From Nematostella vectensis (taxonomy: Eukaryota; Cnidaria; Anthozoa; Actiniaria; Edwardsiidae), in assembly GCF_932526225.1 (NCBI RefSeq), contig NC_064042.1, positions 10,182,540-10,246,539 of the forward strand: a DNA stretch of 64,000 nt, written 5' to 3'. A model generated the notes under the pieces. It was not told where the DNA came from. It saw nothing but the letters and a program-made list of their open reading frames with translations, and ran no database searches. A program made the translations under genes and the position numbers. This document shows, piece by piece, positions 20,901 through 33,000 of the stretch (positions are counted from its first letter, which is position 1; every line of letters starts with the position of its first letter).

Positions 20901-23676
20901 GCGGTGTGAGTCCAGATCACCTCCTGTCATGGGCACCAAGTCCATCGCGAAAATGGCTTCAGGGTCATATGAAGATGCGTCGCCAATCAAACACGCGGTT
21001 ATCCTTTCTAACGCTCTGAGTGCTTGGCGGTCAATTCCAATCGTCTTGGACGCTCTTTTTCCAGGCACTGTAGCACCAAACCGCTGTAGATCAACCAGCG
21101 CTGCTTCGATTACCAGTGACTTGACGATCCTCACAGCACCACCATCCGGGAGCTCCAGAATATTATTACCCGCAGGGCAACAAGAGCCTTTGCTACCAAG
21201 GGTTAATGAAGAGGAAGCACTAACTGTCAGTAAACAGCTAGCAGCCAAATCACTTGCATCAGTGAAGGGCCCAGAACCAACTCAGCCCATGGGGAAGGAG
21301 AGACAATTTAAGCCCGAGTACACCATGGGCTTGCTAGCAGTACTGGCTAGAGTAAAAAGCCGTGTTAACCGCCTGACGTCGTCCAACAGCAGCACCATTG
21401 ATGGAAATCGACTACTACCAATGAAGACCGCTGCACTCGGTTTCGCTGAATTTGGCACTGCCTTGTCGCCTGTTCTGTTGTTCAATATCAGAAGAAAAGA
21501 CCATGATGAGAACTCTTTAGACACCGCCCTTCATGAATCAACTTTACAGATGTCCAAAACTGTTTCGGCTGCTATGTCGACAGCACACGTGAACATCTTA
21601 GCCAACAGCCGCACTGCCACTGTTGCATCCTTTAAGAACGTGGAGACGGAGTTACAGCAAAAGGATGCTTCCAGTGACAATTATAACAAAAGTATCAGCA
21701 GCAGTAGGGATATCGGTGGTCACATGTTGAGGACCGTGAGTCGTCCATTGTCGGCGCCAATGCCAAGACGCTCTACATCTATCAGTGACCTTGCACGTGA
21801 TTTGCCGACCCCGAGGCAAGCTGCTCACTCAGTATCACTCCCAGACCTGACCATGGTGCAAACTCCAGCTCGGTTTTCTAATGATGAACAAGCAAAACCA
21901 TCTAAGCTGCGACTTGATGCACCAAAACCTCAATCGGCGCTGGTGACGTCGACAAAAACCAAGGCAGTAGAGCCACAGTCAGTGATGGCTTCCAAGCCTT
22001 CTTCTGCTTCTGCTTCCCCCAGCAACACCTACAGAACCCAAAACACTGATCAGGTTAAGTCTGGCTCGTCTATCCATGCTCCCACAAGCAATGAAGACAT
22101 AATCAAGGCAATGTCTTCTTCTGCTACTTCTCCCAAGACCACTGAGCGCTTTGCTTCCAAACCTGAGGTGAAGGACGCGTGTGCAACTGAAAGTCCTTCA
22201 CTTCTAACCGCATATGACATCCAAGAAAAAATAAACAGCCTCTCAATACATGCCAAAGAGACACGAACTCAGAAGAGGAGGAGACGTCGAGAAAAGGCTA
22301 AGCTTTATGCCAGCTTGCGAGCTCTGTCGAATGACACAACGCCCCACGACAGCAAGGCTGATAAAACGCAGGCTAGCGTCACTGAGATTGATGAGGATGT
22401 TACTACCACTGTTGCATCCTTTAAGAACGTGAAGACGAAGTTACAGCAAAAGGATGCCTCAAGTGGCAATGATAACGAAAGTGTCAATAGTATTAGGGAT
22501 ATCATTGGTCACATGTTGAGGATCGTGAGTCATCCATCGTCGGCGCCAATGCCAAGACGCTCTACATCTATCAGTGACCTTGCACGTGATTTGCCGACCC
22601 CGAAGCAAGCTGCTCAATCAGTATCACTCCCAGACCTCACCATGGTGCAAACTCCAGCTCGGTTTTCTAATGGTGAACAAGCAAAACCATCTAAGCTGCG
22701 ACTTGATGCACCAAAACCTCAATCGGCGCTGGTGACGTCGACAAAAACCAAGGCAGTAGAGCCACAGTCAGTGATGGCTTCCAAGCCTTCTTCTGCTTCT
22801 GCTTCCCCCAGCAACACCTACAGAACCCAAAACACTGATCAGGTTAAGTCTGGCTCGTCTATCCATGCTCCCACAAGCAATAAAGACAGAATCAAGGCAG
22901 TGTCTTCTTCTGCTGTGGCTCCAAAAACATCTGAGCGTTTTACTACCAAGCCTGGTTCGTCTATCGATGCTCCCACAGGCACGAAAGACAGAATCAAGGC
23001 AGTGTCTTCTTCTGTTACAGCTTCCAAGACATCTGAGCATTTTGCTACCAAGCCTGGTTCGTCTATCGATGCTCCTACAGGCAATAAACACAGAATCAAG
23101 GCAGTGTCTTCTTCTGTTACAGCTCCAAAGACATCTGAGCGTTTTGCTACCAAGCCTGGTTCGTCTATCGATGCTCCCACAGGCAAGAAAGACAGAATCA
23201 AGGCAGTTTCTTCTTCTGTTACAGCTTCCAAGACCACTGGGCTCTTGGTTCCGTCGGGTTTGTCTTTACATGCTCTTCCAAGAAACATAGACAGAACAAG
23301 TTCTAGTAAATCAATCTCTTCGAAGCGTTCAAGCGACTCAGGCCCTTCAGCATACACGCTAAGGGTGATAAGGGAGAACCTCAGGACCAGCAGCCTTTCA
23401 GTGACGCCCCCAGAAAGGAGCCTTCAGACGCCTGTACCACCGAAACCAACTAAAGCACAAAAAAGAAAAGCACGCAGGGTGAAGCTGGAGATGTACCTTA
23501 GCATGAGCTTGAATACTCAAGGGGTTCATAGAAGAGGGTCATCTAATACACCAAGTGCTGCTAAACGCCCAATCAAAATGACTGAAGATGCATTCCCGAC
23601 GAAGGGAACAAGTGGCGGGCGTCAGAAAGCCACGGTTATTGGTAGAGCAGATGCATCGAAGTGTCCCACTGGCTAG
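17930..23676 (+). CDS. Gene copy 2: putative type I membrane protein with long Ser/Thr/Lys-rich tail
   Basis: Predicted join: 17930-18047, 18169-18213, 19497-19571, 19722-19802, 20106-20323, 20761-23676 (1150 aa), with the same splice phases as copy 1. Signal peptide, two EFRDR-x-IGY exons, one transmembrane helix and a long repetitive tail are all present. Differences from copy 1: TRPDD in place of TLPGD in exon 3, TQ in place of TP at the end of exon 4, one extra 34-residue tail repeat (about four), and loss of one Ala codon after the basic cluster near residue 680. The reading frame is fully open. It is near-identical to copy 3. The product is unrecognised, as for copy 1. Confidence 0.75.
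20379..20423 (+). other. Possible cassette exon, in-frame version (U2: 45 nt)
   Basis: Here the G run is one base shorter than in U1 and U4, so the segment between the TTCCAG acceptor-like site and the GTAAGT donor is 45 nt and open (EEALEGGGRGSKQYY). Inclusion would add 15 residues just inside the membrane segment without breaking the frame. The upstream intron would be only ~55 nt, which weakens the case. Confidence 0.3.
22852..23250 (+). repeat. Coding minisatellite, 102-bp unit (~3.9 copies), gene copy 2
   Basis: Four 34-codon GSSI-APT-KDRIKAVSSS units; the third carries GNKHRIK in place of KKDRIK. One unit more than copy 1. Confidence 0.92.
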
Positions 23677-23872
23677 AGACTCTCGTCACCCTCTGGACTT
23701 AAACGCCCTCAGAAATAAGATAGAATTATGTACCTGGACCTGTTCATATAACTTTTACAACACTCTCAGGAGTTAGGCTAGAACTCCATTATCAACCTAT
23801 TCATATAGTTTCATATTACCCGTTCTCTATATGCCTTTTATTTTATGCTTATTTTCTATCCACTTGCAAACT

Positions 23873-23878
23873 AATAAA
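23873..23878 (+). terminator. Polyadenylation signal AATAAA, gene copy 2
   Basis: AATAAA ~195 bp after the stop codon, in the same context as in copy 1. Confidence 0.5.
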
Positions 23879-26800
23879 CACTATTTCCGTTTAATCCTTT
23901 GTCTTTTGTTTTTAAATGCTACTCTGAGAGAGGTTTGGAAATCCTAGAGGCTGCACACGGAAATTGCCACCCTCATGTTGCAGAGGCGTTGACGTTTCAG
24001 GATTCATGTATAGACCAATCGCCTCTAGCCCCTCGCGAAGCCGAGTTGTCTGTTTTCGTGCTGAAAACCAAGAGAACCTGGAAAAGACAATAAAAAGCTT
24101 TAGAACATTCTTTAGAGATAAAAAAGGCTTTTAATGCCGATGATTTTTTGTTGGACTTTCAGAAGGCTAGGGAAATGTTTGAGCTTTATACGTGGTTTTA
24201 GCAGTCTGAATCCGCAAGACCACTGGCGAGTTAAGCATGCATTGACTAAGGTAAAGTAAGGTAATTAATTCTCAAGTGAATCAGCAGATGTTAGATTTGA
24301 TAGTAACACTGTAGTTATAAGTTATAGTAGCTATGTAAGGACCTTTGGTATAAATCACAATCAGTTAAATCAATCGACATTTTAATGAACAATTTCTTAA
24401 TTTATATATTTAGATATTTACTAAATAATCTTACAATTTTTATGCTTTGAAAGTCCTTGATTCGAATTGTGTAAAGAATGTTTCTGTAGGCTATAAACCC
24501 TTTGCAAATCAGACTCCCAATCCAATCTATTCTACGATAAAATTATATCAATCAAGTTTTAGACATTCAAAACCAAAATTTTAACCGCAAGTTGGATATG
24601 GACTTTAATTAGCAGATTTTTCATCTAAAGCGTACATCACATAACTATGTTGAGATAATAACTATACACTAAAACATTTTATGCCACAAAAAATGATGCC
24701 TGGTTATGTTAATAAAAAAATTCAATAAATAATAAAAAGTTAATATAATATAAAATAGTTATTTTTATAATATAATTATAAATATTATAATTTTATAATA
24801 TAATTATAAAAATACTTTATACCTTAATAAATATCTTATTAAATATCGTACTATAACTTTGAGAAGATCACAAAGCTTAAGAAATACACCAACATACAAA
24901 TTCATGGTGCTCCATTTTCCTAAACACGCCTTGCAAGATTCGAGGGATGCAGACTCTTGTATATGAGGACAAATAAAAAATTCCAAGAATTCACGCACTA
25001 GACTCGCGGTAAAGAAAATGGGCATACCAGAGGGACTTTAGAATGTGAGGGGACGGGAAAAATATTCCAACTAAAAAATCATCGATCATAAAAGAGGACG
25101 CCATGGACTCGAGGCAACCCCTCTGCAACCCCTTAATAAAATCCATCACCCGTTTATCCCCAATAATTGCCATACGCTCGGTCTTGGGAAGGGAACTGTC
25201 TCGTCAGTACTATTCACTTCTGAGTCTTCTTAAACTGTAAAGTCCCCTTCCACTCTTTCTATTAACCGTCCCGTCCCCGTCACCAAAGTTTGTCTTGAGG
25301 TACTTGTCCTGGAATTGTCTCTCCTTGAACTCGAAGGTCTGATGGGTGGGCACCCCCCCCCCCTTTTACAGGCAGTACAGCTAGGGTTACGCTCGGCGGG
25401 TGGTTGGACCAGACAGTGGGGGGGGGGGGGGGGGGACTAGCCTATTGATGGTTTTACCGAGGGGGGAGTTCAGATCGTCCAGAAATTCTTCAAATGTTGA
25501 AATGACTGGCTGAGATTCAAAGAGAATGAGATTTAGGTAATTAGGTTCTCCTGGTATTAAGTACTACTGCGAAACGATTCTTTTCGGGTAAGTAAGCCTT
25601 CGCTAATACATATTTTGCTTAGAACGGTTTTTCTTTTCTCTTTTACATCACTTTGGGCAATTAAGCTGTGTTCTTTTCTGGGATATGACACGCTGGCACT
25701 AGGGCATACTGTGGCCTACCCCGTTTGTCACCATATCAAGAAAATTCAGCCAAAAATTGTTGTTTCTTCCACAGAAAACACGCTACAAGAATTTGACGTT
25801 TTTGCCCTAAATAAATAACACATACATAATTTCTATTAAAGTTCACGAAATATTCATTCATTCATAGCGGAGCCAAGCGCGGCCGCAGGCCGCGCGCGTA
25901 GCCCCATAGGCATAGAAATATGGTATAGGTATGCGACTTGGTTTTTGTGGTCATCGCGCGGGTACCCTGTGGTGTCACTCGCCAGCCAGCCAGCCAGTCA
26001 GTCAGTCAGCCGCGCGACTCCCAGGCCCCACTCGGCCCCGAAATGTCGACTAAATACAAGCACGGAACAAGGGAAAAAGTTCTTGTCGATTATGCGATGA
26101 TTATTTATTTTGCCTCAAATTTTGTGACTTAAGGATAAAGTCAACTAGAGGAGATCTACTAACATTCATTCACGCCAAGATTTATATGGTTTTAGCTAGT
26201 AAATTTAAGCAAGTAACAGTTCACATTAAAAAGCGAACAGAACCACAAGAAAGCGACAAAAAAAAACAATGCAAGGTGAGTTTTGGAAGAGGATTTGTAT
26301 TGTCTATTGAGGATATGACAGTTATTAGGCTTTTTGTTGTCCTTTTTGTATGCTTTGAGAATGCGAGTACTCAACTTAGTAATCAAATTATTTGAGCATA
26401 ACAGGTTTTGTTTTGACATTCTTCGTTTTATCTATATTCTTGATTGTGTTGAATAAAATACAACAAAAACTGGAATTCGTCTTTAATAAGACTTCTTCAG
26501 GGCAGATTGATTGTGTTGAGATATTTCATAAAGGCTAACAAATATCGTGTTGAATTTGTCAAATACTGCTAAAGAAGACCTATCTTGTATTTATATCCTG
26601 TGCTCTTAGTCCTAAGAAGATACATATCCTTAGAAGATACCGCAGCTTTTTCAACTTACAAGAGAAATTTTCCTTACCGAGGATAAAAAACCCTATTTTC
26701 AATATGTATTGTTGTTATTGTCTGCATCTTGCATCTCATGTGGTTATTTTTTTTTTCAAATAGTTGTGGAAAATTAGTTAGATTATAAATGGCTTGATAA

Positions 26801-29439
26801 AAAGATTGTTTTGAAAGAAATAATAAATAATTGTTTTCACTCTTTTACGAACCAGGAACTACCTGAGGGCCAAGATGAATGCTAAAGACTGGAAGACATG
26901 AGAATTAAAAATCATGTCTTGAAGAGAACAGTAGGATGTTCTTATTCACTTGTCATTTGATACCCCCACACCCATGGTCCCAGGGAAGGGTGGGGGATTC
27001 AACTTTAATAAAAGCCTGTTTCCAAGTTAAGAGTCAAAAACAGTCAATACCACCACCCCTCTTGACATATTCTGGTTAAAAAGTGGTCTAAAACCCCACA
27101 TTAACCCCTGACTTCTGTGGGACCATAAGGGAGGGGGCACAAATGACTAGTTCATTACTATGTGATTCAGCAGTACACACTCATAGGTTTCTTTAGAACA
27201 AGATACTTATATAATATAAAACTAAAAACAAACTTTTGCTTTTTAAATAATAAATCTGTAAAGAAAACAGTTTTCTATCAACCTAAAGATAATGGGAAAG
27301 GGGATATTTTAGAAAAGTACTAAATATAATTATCACATTATTGTTATTATATTTTCTTTTCAGACATTTAAGGAAGAGTCATATTTCTTCCTTTTTCTTC
27401 TCCCTGTTGACTATTTTTATGCAATTGATGCTCTTTGCTATTTCCCCTCTACACCAAAAATAAATTAATGAACAGATTTGATTTTTAAATGAGAAATTTT
27501 CATTTATTACTTTCACTTATATTTTATTTTTAGGATTTTCTTTTCAAGTCTCTTGCCCATTACATTTATTTTAGTTGTTTAGATTTATTTCATTGGAATA
27601 GTTAGATCCAGGGTTTCTCAAAACACCAAAATATAATGCATTACTAGATGTATATTTTTAGATATTAATTCCCATGGGGATGAAAAATCACCACTTAAAA
27701 TGGTACATTAAATCTTCAGCATTGCATCTTATCTAAAATTGTGTCTGACACTATATTCCATCTTTGAAATCCTGTTTCATCCATTGTTCTTCGCAAGAAC
27801 AAAGCTTGTCAGAATGTAGCTTTACAAATGTACATTAAAGGAACTTTTATTAAGGGGAAGGGTTTTTTAGGGCAAGATACTTAAACTTTATAACACTAGC
27901 AACAACCTTGTTCTTTTTCAATAATAGAATTCTGTTCACATAGCTTGGATAGCAAAGACATGGCCTCTTTAGAGGCCTGTGGTGGTGAAAGGGTTAAGAT
28001 AATGGGGAAGGGGAAATGTCAAGAAATGCTCAATCAAATTATTTTCATTACTGTCATATTTTTTTCACCAAACCTTTCAAGTAGAGTCAATTCACTTTAT
28101 ATCTCCTCTCCCGTCGATTGTTTTTTAGTCAATTGATATTCTTTGATTCCTCTCTACCCCAAACATAGATCAATGAAAGGGTTTGGTTTGAAATTAGAAG
28201 TTAGCATTTTCAATCTGTTTTTTCTTCATTGCATTCATTTGGGAGTAGGCCACCAACAACAAGGCCACTATTTGGTAAAGTGGGGTGCACCAATATCTAA
28301 TGCATGAAAGGAGATATATTTTTGGATTTTAATTTCCAGACATTTTTCTGAATATTCGGTCCAATGAAGGAGAGAATCGCCACTAAATCAATACATAAAA
28401 ACCACAGTATGGCATCTAAACAGTCTAAATATATTATTTTGAATCTTTGGAATGCTGTTACATCTATGACATTTTCTGCACAAGGGCAAAGCTTGTGGGA
28501 GTATTGTTTTGATTAAAAAAAAAGATACAGTCTTTTAAGCGGTCACCCTCGGGACTTAGGTTAGTGACCGCTTAATAGAGGTTGACCGCTTAATCTCGCT
28601 ATTTTCGCCCCTAAATTAGCGTAAATCGAGTTGTAATTATACATAAGAACTTTTTATTATAATAAACAACAGTAACAATCATGTTAGCCCTAAGACGGGG
28701 CCTGGTGCATTCCAATTTGATCCAGAAATGTTTGAAACCGCCAAAATAAATCGATATGTATTGTCGTATGCAGGGGGGGTGGGGGGGCACGTGCCCTCAG
28801 CGCCCCAACTCCTGCTACGGCCTGCAGAATGTTTCTATAGGTAGATTTGTAGATTTTCGTTCCTTGTAAGACACTTTCATCGATGCCACGATGTGAGCAG
28901 GCGCCGGGCTGGGAAATCTTTCTAAGATCGATATGGAATGGAACATCGATAAATTATTTTGAGAATTACCAAACTCTGCGGTATCCGTTGCTAACTTAGC
29001 TCCAGCAAAAAGGCCTACTGCTCTAAACCTTATGATGAATGGCACCTTTTTCACTGTCAAACACATCGGGTGCAAAACTTTGAATTATTGAAAAATTTCC
29101 AGTTTGAGATTCGATCTACTGCTACAATTCGTAGATGTGGTTCCGGTTTCCCCACCACCAAGGTGGTGGCCAGGGATGAAATGGTGTCCAGGCGCTCACC
29201 CCTAACTACGCGTCTTCTTTAAAAAATATATTACAGATTCCCGTCTTTGAAGGATCGTCCGATAACTAATTCAATAGGGCGACGGGCGATTCACGATGCC
29301 AGCAAAAGGATGTCGCCTCAAGCACACTCGGTTGAGCGCGCACGCATTTCTTGACGACGTATTGAGGACTGGACCCTATCCATGATTCATTGCGCCAAGG
29401 CATATCATCAAGCGCCGCACGTCATGATCATAGAGCGAG
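23879..29439. other. Intergenic segment between gene copies 2 and 3
   Basis: Same content as the preceding intergenic segment. The first part carries U3-specific variants shared with the start of U4. From ~25.6 kb on it matches U2 almost exactly at offset 12,091. It holds CCAG/TCAG units at 25982-26009, the diverged duplication at ~27182-28530 and a shortened TIR remnant at ~28530. No supported gene. Confidence 0.6.
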
Positions 29440-29745
29440 ATATATTATATTATATTATATTATATTATATTATATTATATTATATTATATTATATTATAT
29501 TATATTATATTATATTATATGATATGATATTATATTATATTATATTATATTATATTATATTATATTATATTATATTATATTATATTATATTATATTATAT
29601 TATATTATATCATATCATATCATATCATATCATATCATATCATATTATATTATAATATATCATATGATATCATATGATATCATATCATATCATATCATAT
29701 CATATCATATCATATCATATCATATTATATTATATTATATATTAT
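29440..29745. repeat. Pentanucleotide (ATATT/ATATC)n microsatellite, U3
   Basis: Same design as in U2: ATATT block, short ATATG interruption (two units here), ATATT, ATATC blocks, ATATT end. Its length differs slightly from U2 although the flanks are near-identical, so tract length is changing faster than the flanks. Confidence 0.97.
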
Positions 29746-29886
29746 TTTTAGGGCTCCAGATATATCCTTGTTTGTTTTGGCAAAGATTTTCAGCCCTCAC
29801 ACTCTAAAATGGTCTCCGCGGTCCCTGGCTAATGGCTCGGGCGAAGCGTCGTGTTGAAGACGGCATATTTATGCTTTCTCACTTTC

Positions 29887-30015
29887 CTTATATGGTGCGC
29901 GCGTGGTCAGAACCCTTGCGCGCGCGCGTGACGTCATGTCCGCTGGTGACGTAATAATGCAAATTAGAATAGAAATCAAAGAGACCCATGCTAGCTTGCA
30001 AGCTACAGATCTGCG
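29887..30015 (+). promoter_or_regulatory. Promoter-like region of gene copy 3 (CRE + octamer)
   Basis: TGACGTCA at 29929-29936 and octamer ATGCAAAT at 29957-29964, identical in layout to U2. Confidence 0.5.
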
Positions 30016-33000
30016 ATGATCTGGATAATTGTAAGCGTAATTTTGGGGACTTTCTTGGGTATTCTAGACCATGTATACCCAAATCTACAAATACTATGTT
30101 TACCAAAAATGTTAGCGGCAGAGTCGCGCAATGGTGAGTTGAAATCTTTGTTATTTTACCTCAAAATGACACTGCGCTTTCTCGAATGTGTTCCTTTTTT
30201 TGCGATAGCCTTTAGCGAGTTTTTTTTTTTTTACATATTTTATTTATTTTGCAGTAATTCTTGGAATTACAGATTTTTCAGAACCAAGCTCTCTCATCGG
30301 TAAGTGTTGAAATGTTTACTAATTTTTGGATTAATTATTTTTAAAAACTAAACGATTTACTTGATAGTTTGTTCCATTGCTTGTTAGCTTAGCCACAACT
30401 AAAAGCAATGAAAAAGATATCGTAATTTACAAGTGTTTGAACCCTTCTGAATTAGTCTATAGATCGATTGTTGTTGTTTTCTGTTCAGATACCTGTACTG
30501 TATATAAAAACCGCACGAGATAATGTTGGCAATACAAATTTTGTTGCAAACCATTAGCTAACGTGGAATGGGAGGGGGGGGGGGAAGGGAGAACGGGGAC
30601 AGTTCACAGTGGATGCGGGATTTTCCAAAGGACATATGGGGCGCACTGTCTGCTTCCCTTTTTTATTGGGGGGGGGGAAGGTTGTTCTAGAAAAATCAGG
30701 TGGTCCTTGTAGGCGTTGTGAAAACTGGAATAAACCAACGAAGGGCAAATGCTCCAAACTATGTGTATTCACAGAGGCGTACTACTGTTTATTCAATCAC
30801 AGAGACTTGGGGTGCGGTCATTAATTACTGGGGGCATTTTTGCAAAACTCTGGGCTAAACCCCCCCCCCCCCCCCCCCCGCCTCCACTTATTTATATTCA
30901 ATGATTATATGTCTTTACAACCACAGAGACTTGATATACTGAATGTAACTGAGATATAACCTTTTACTAAAATATAGATCAGCTAGCATGGCAATTTTGT
31001 CTTTTTTAATTTAAGTATGAATCTTCACTTCGCTAGTTTAAGAGTGGCACATAGATGAACAACATATACCTGTGTCGCTAGAAAACGACTACGTCGTCGA
31101 CGAGTCTAGGTTTCGCAACATTTTAATGTATTTGTTTTGTTCAACTGATTAGAACAGGCAGGCGCCGAATTAATTCTGGTTTTAATATATTAGTGAGCGA
31201 GAACGTCATTGTTCAAATGTAAATTTTATTAAGTTCACAATGTTTCCTCTATATACTAATTACAATATTGTCCAGGAATCAATCTTGTATTTATATAAAT
31301 ATTTTTTGAGAATCCCTCTGACGGTTGACAGACAAAGACCCAAAAATGTGACCCCCCTTTAATGACAGCCCCAAAAATGTGACCTCCCCTACCAAAAAAA
31401 AAAATTGGCGCCCTAAAAGACACATAGCCTCCCTACATATTTGCCCCCCCCCCCCCCCAGTAATAAATGACGGCTCCCTTAGTCGCAGAGGCGTACAACA
31501 TAAGACTTCAGCCCTGTGTTGATTCATAAATTTCAGGAAATGGTATAACGAGACTAAGAGTAATAACCTCTATCCATTTGTTTGCAGAGTTTCGGGACAG
31601 AAGAATTGGATACGCTCGGGAGCCTACACGCCCAGATGATGTATATAGATGTAATATAACAGGTGAGTAAAGATTTCACCTGACATATAACCACCAAGAT
31701 AATCTATATACATATAGTACAACACGCAGAGATGATTGATGTTTTGCCATTAAAAACTCTGAAAATTTAAATACGAGAATAAGTAACCTGTGTCTATTTT
31801 ATTTCTTTGCAGAGTTTCGGGACAGAGGGATTGGATACGAACGGCAGCCTTCCCTTCCCTTTTACGTGTATAAGAACACAACCTACACGCAAGGTGAGTA
31901 ATGAAATCAAATAAGTCATATAACCTTACCCTTTGACGTGTATAACACTATCTTCACGACAGGTGTAAATGGTGTTATACACCTCACCGGGAAGTTACGT
32001 GTATAATACTACACTAGTCGCCTGTATGTCAGCAGATGATATGACATCTGGTCGGTGAACACGTCGTCTTATACTATAACATGAGTGATTGACTCAAAAA
32101 CTTTTACACTTGTCTCCTTGCTGATCATTTCTGTATTTTATATTGTAATTGAACTTTGTTTATGTTGCTGATCTATTTGTTTTGTTTTAATCGTAGTCGG
32201 GCTGGTTCCGAAGGTAACCGCCCTAGCTGCAATTCCACCTGCACCGGAAGTAGTACCGCTATGGTGCAATCCTTTTTTCGTGTCGTTTGTCGTCATGGCG
32301 ACCATGGTCACGGTAGCTGTTTTAGCAGTCAACTGGGACAGCGGAGACCAAACTGATGACGATAAAGAAGACGAGAACAAGATGTCTTCCGACTTGAGGA
32401 TCTGCCTGATGAAGGTGAGTACTGAGATGAATGTACAGTACCACGTCTGGTCTCTTTGCGAGTTCCAGGAAGAGGCGTTGGAGGGCGGAGGGAGGGGGTC
32501 GAAGCAGTACTACGTAAGTGCCAAAAAACACTGTAGGACTTTTAGAAGTTGCTGTATCTAATAATAATACTTGAAGGATATTCACTCAGAATAGCTGCAC
32601 AAGCAAAAGCTGTAGAAGGGCAAGTATTGCAAGTATATCACGTATATGACAATTAGGGCGTCCGCTGTACAATATCTAGGGCCAGATACATATTACCAAC
32701 TGTTTGTCCCGAAGACTGTTATTCAAAGTATGTTTTTAGATAGCGAAAATATATCAAGAAAAAGGAGAGTAGGAAAATGGTTAGGGTTAGTTTAAGAGAG
32801 TAGTTATAACTTGGGAAGGGAATTGTGTTGAAGTTACATTTTGCTTTACAGGAACAAGGCGCGCCTTCAGCAACGTTCCACCCCCTGGCGAGTTGCGCCG
32901 AAAATGATCTGTGCAGTAAACAGACCCAAGACTTAGACAAAAGGGTAAAACTCGAAGAAAAGGAAGTTCAAGCATTAGTTCCTCCTCGTGCGCGGTGTGA

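Larger units (their letters stand above)
12454..24546 (+). repeat. Tandem unit U2 (12.09 kb)
   Basis: Second copy, 12,093 bp. From about 13.5 kb onward it is nearly base-for-base the same as U3 at an offset of 12,091. Its first ~1 kb differs from U3 at several sites, for example GAGTTTTAGG here against GAGATTTAGG in U3, and CAATAATCGCC against CAATAATTGCC. Confidence 0.95.
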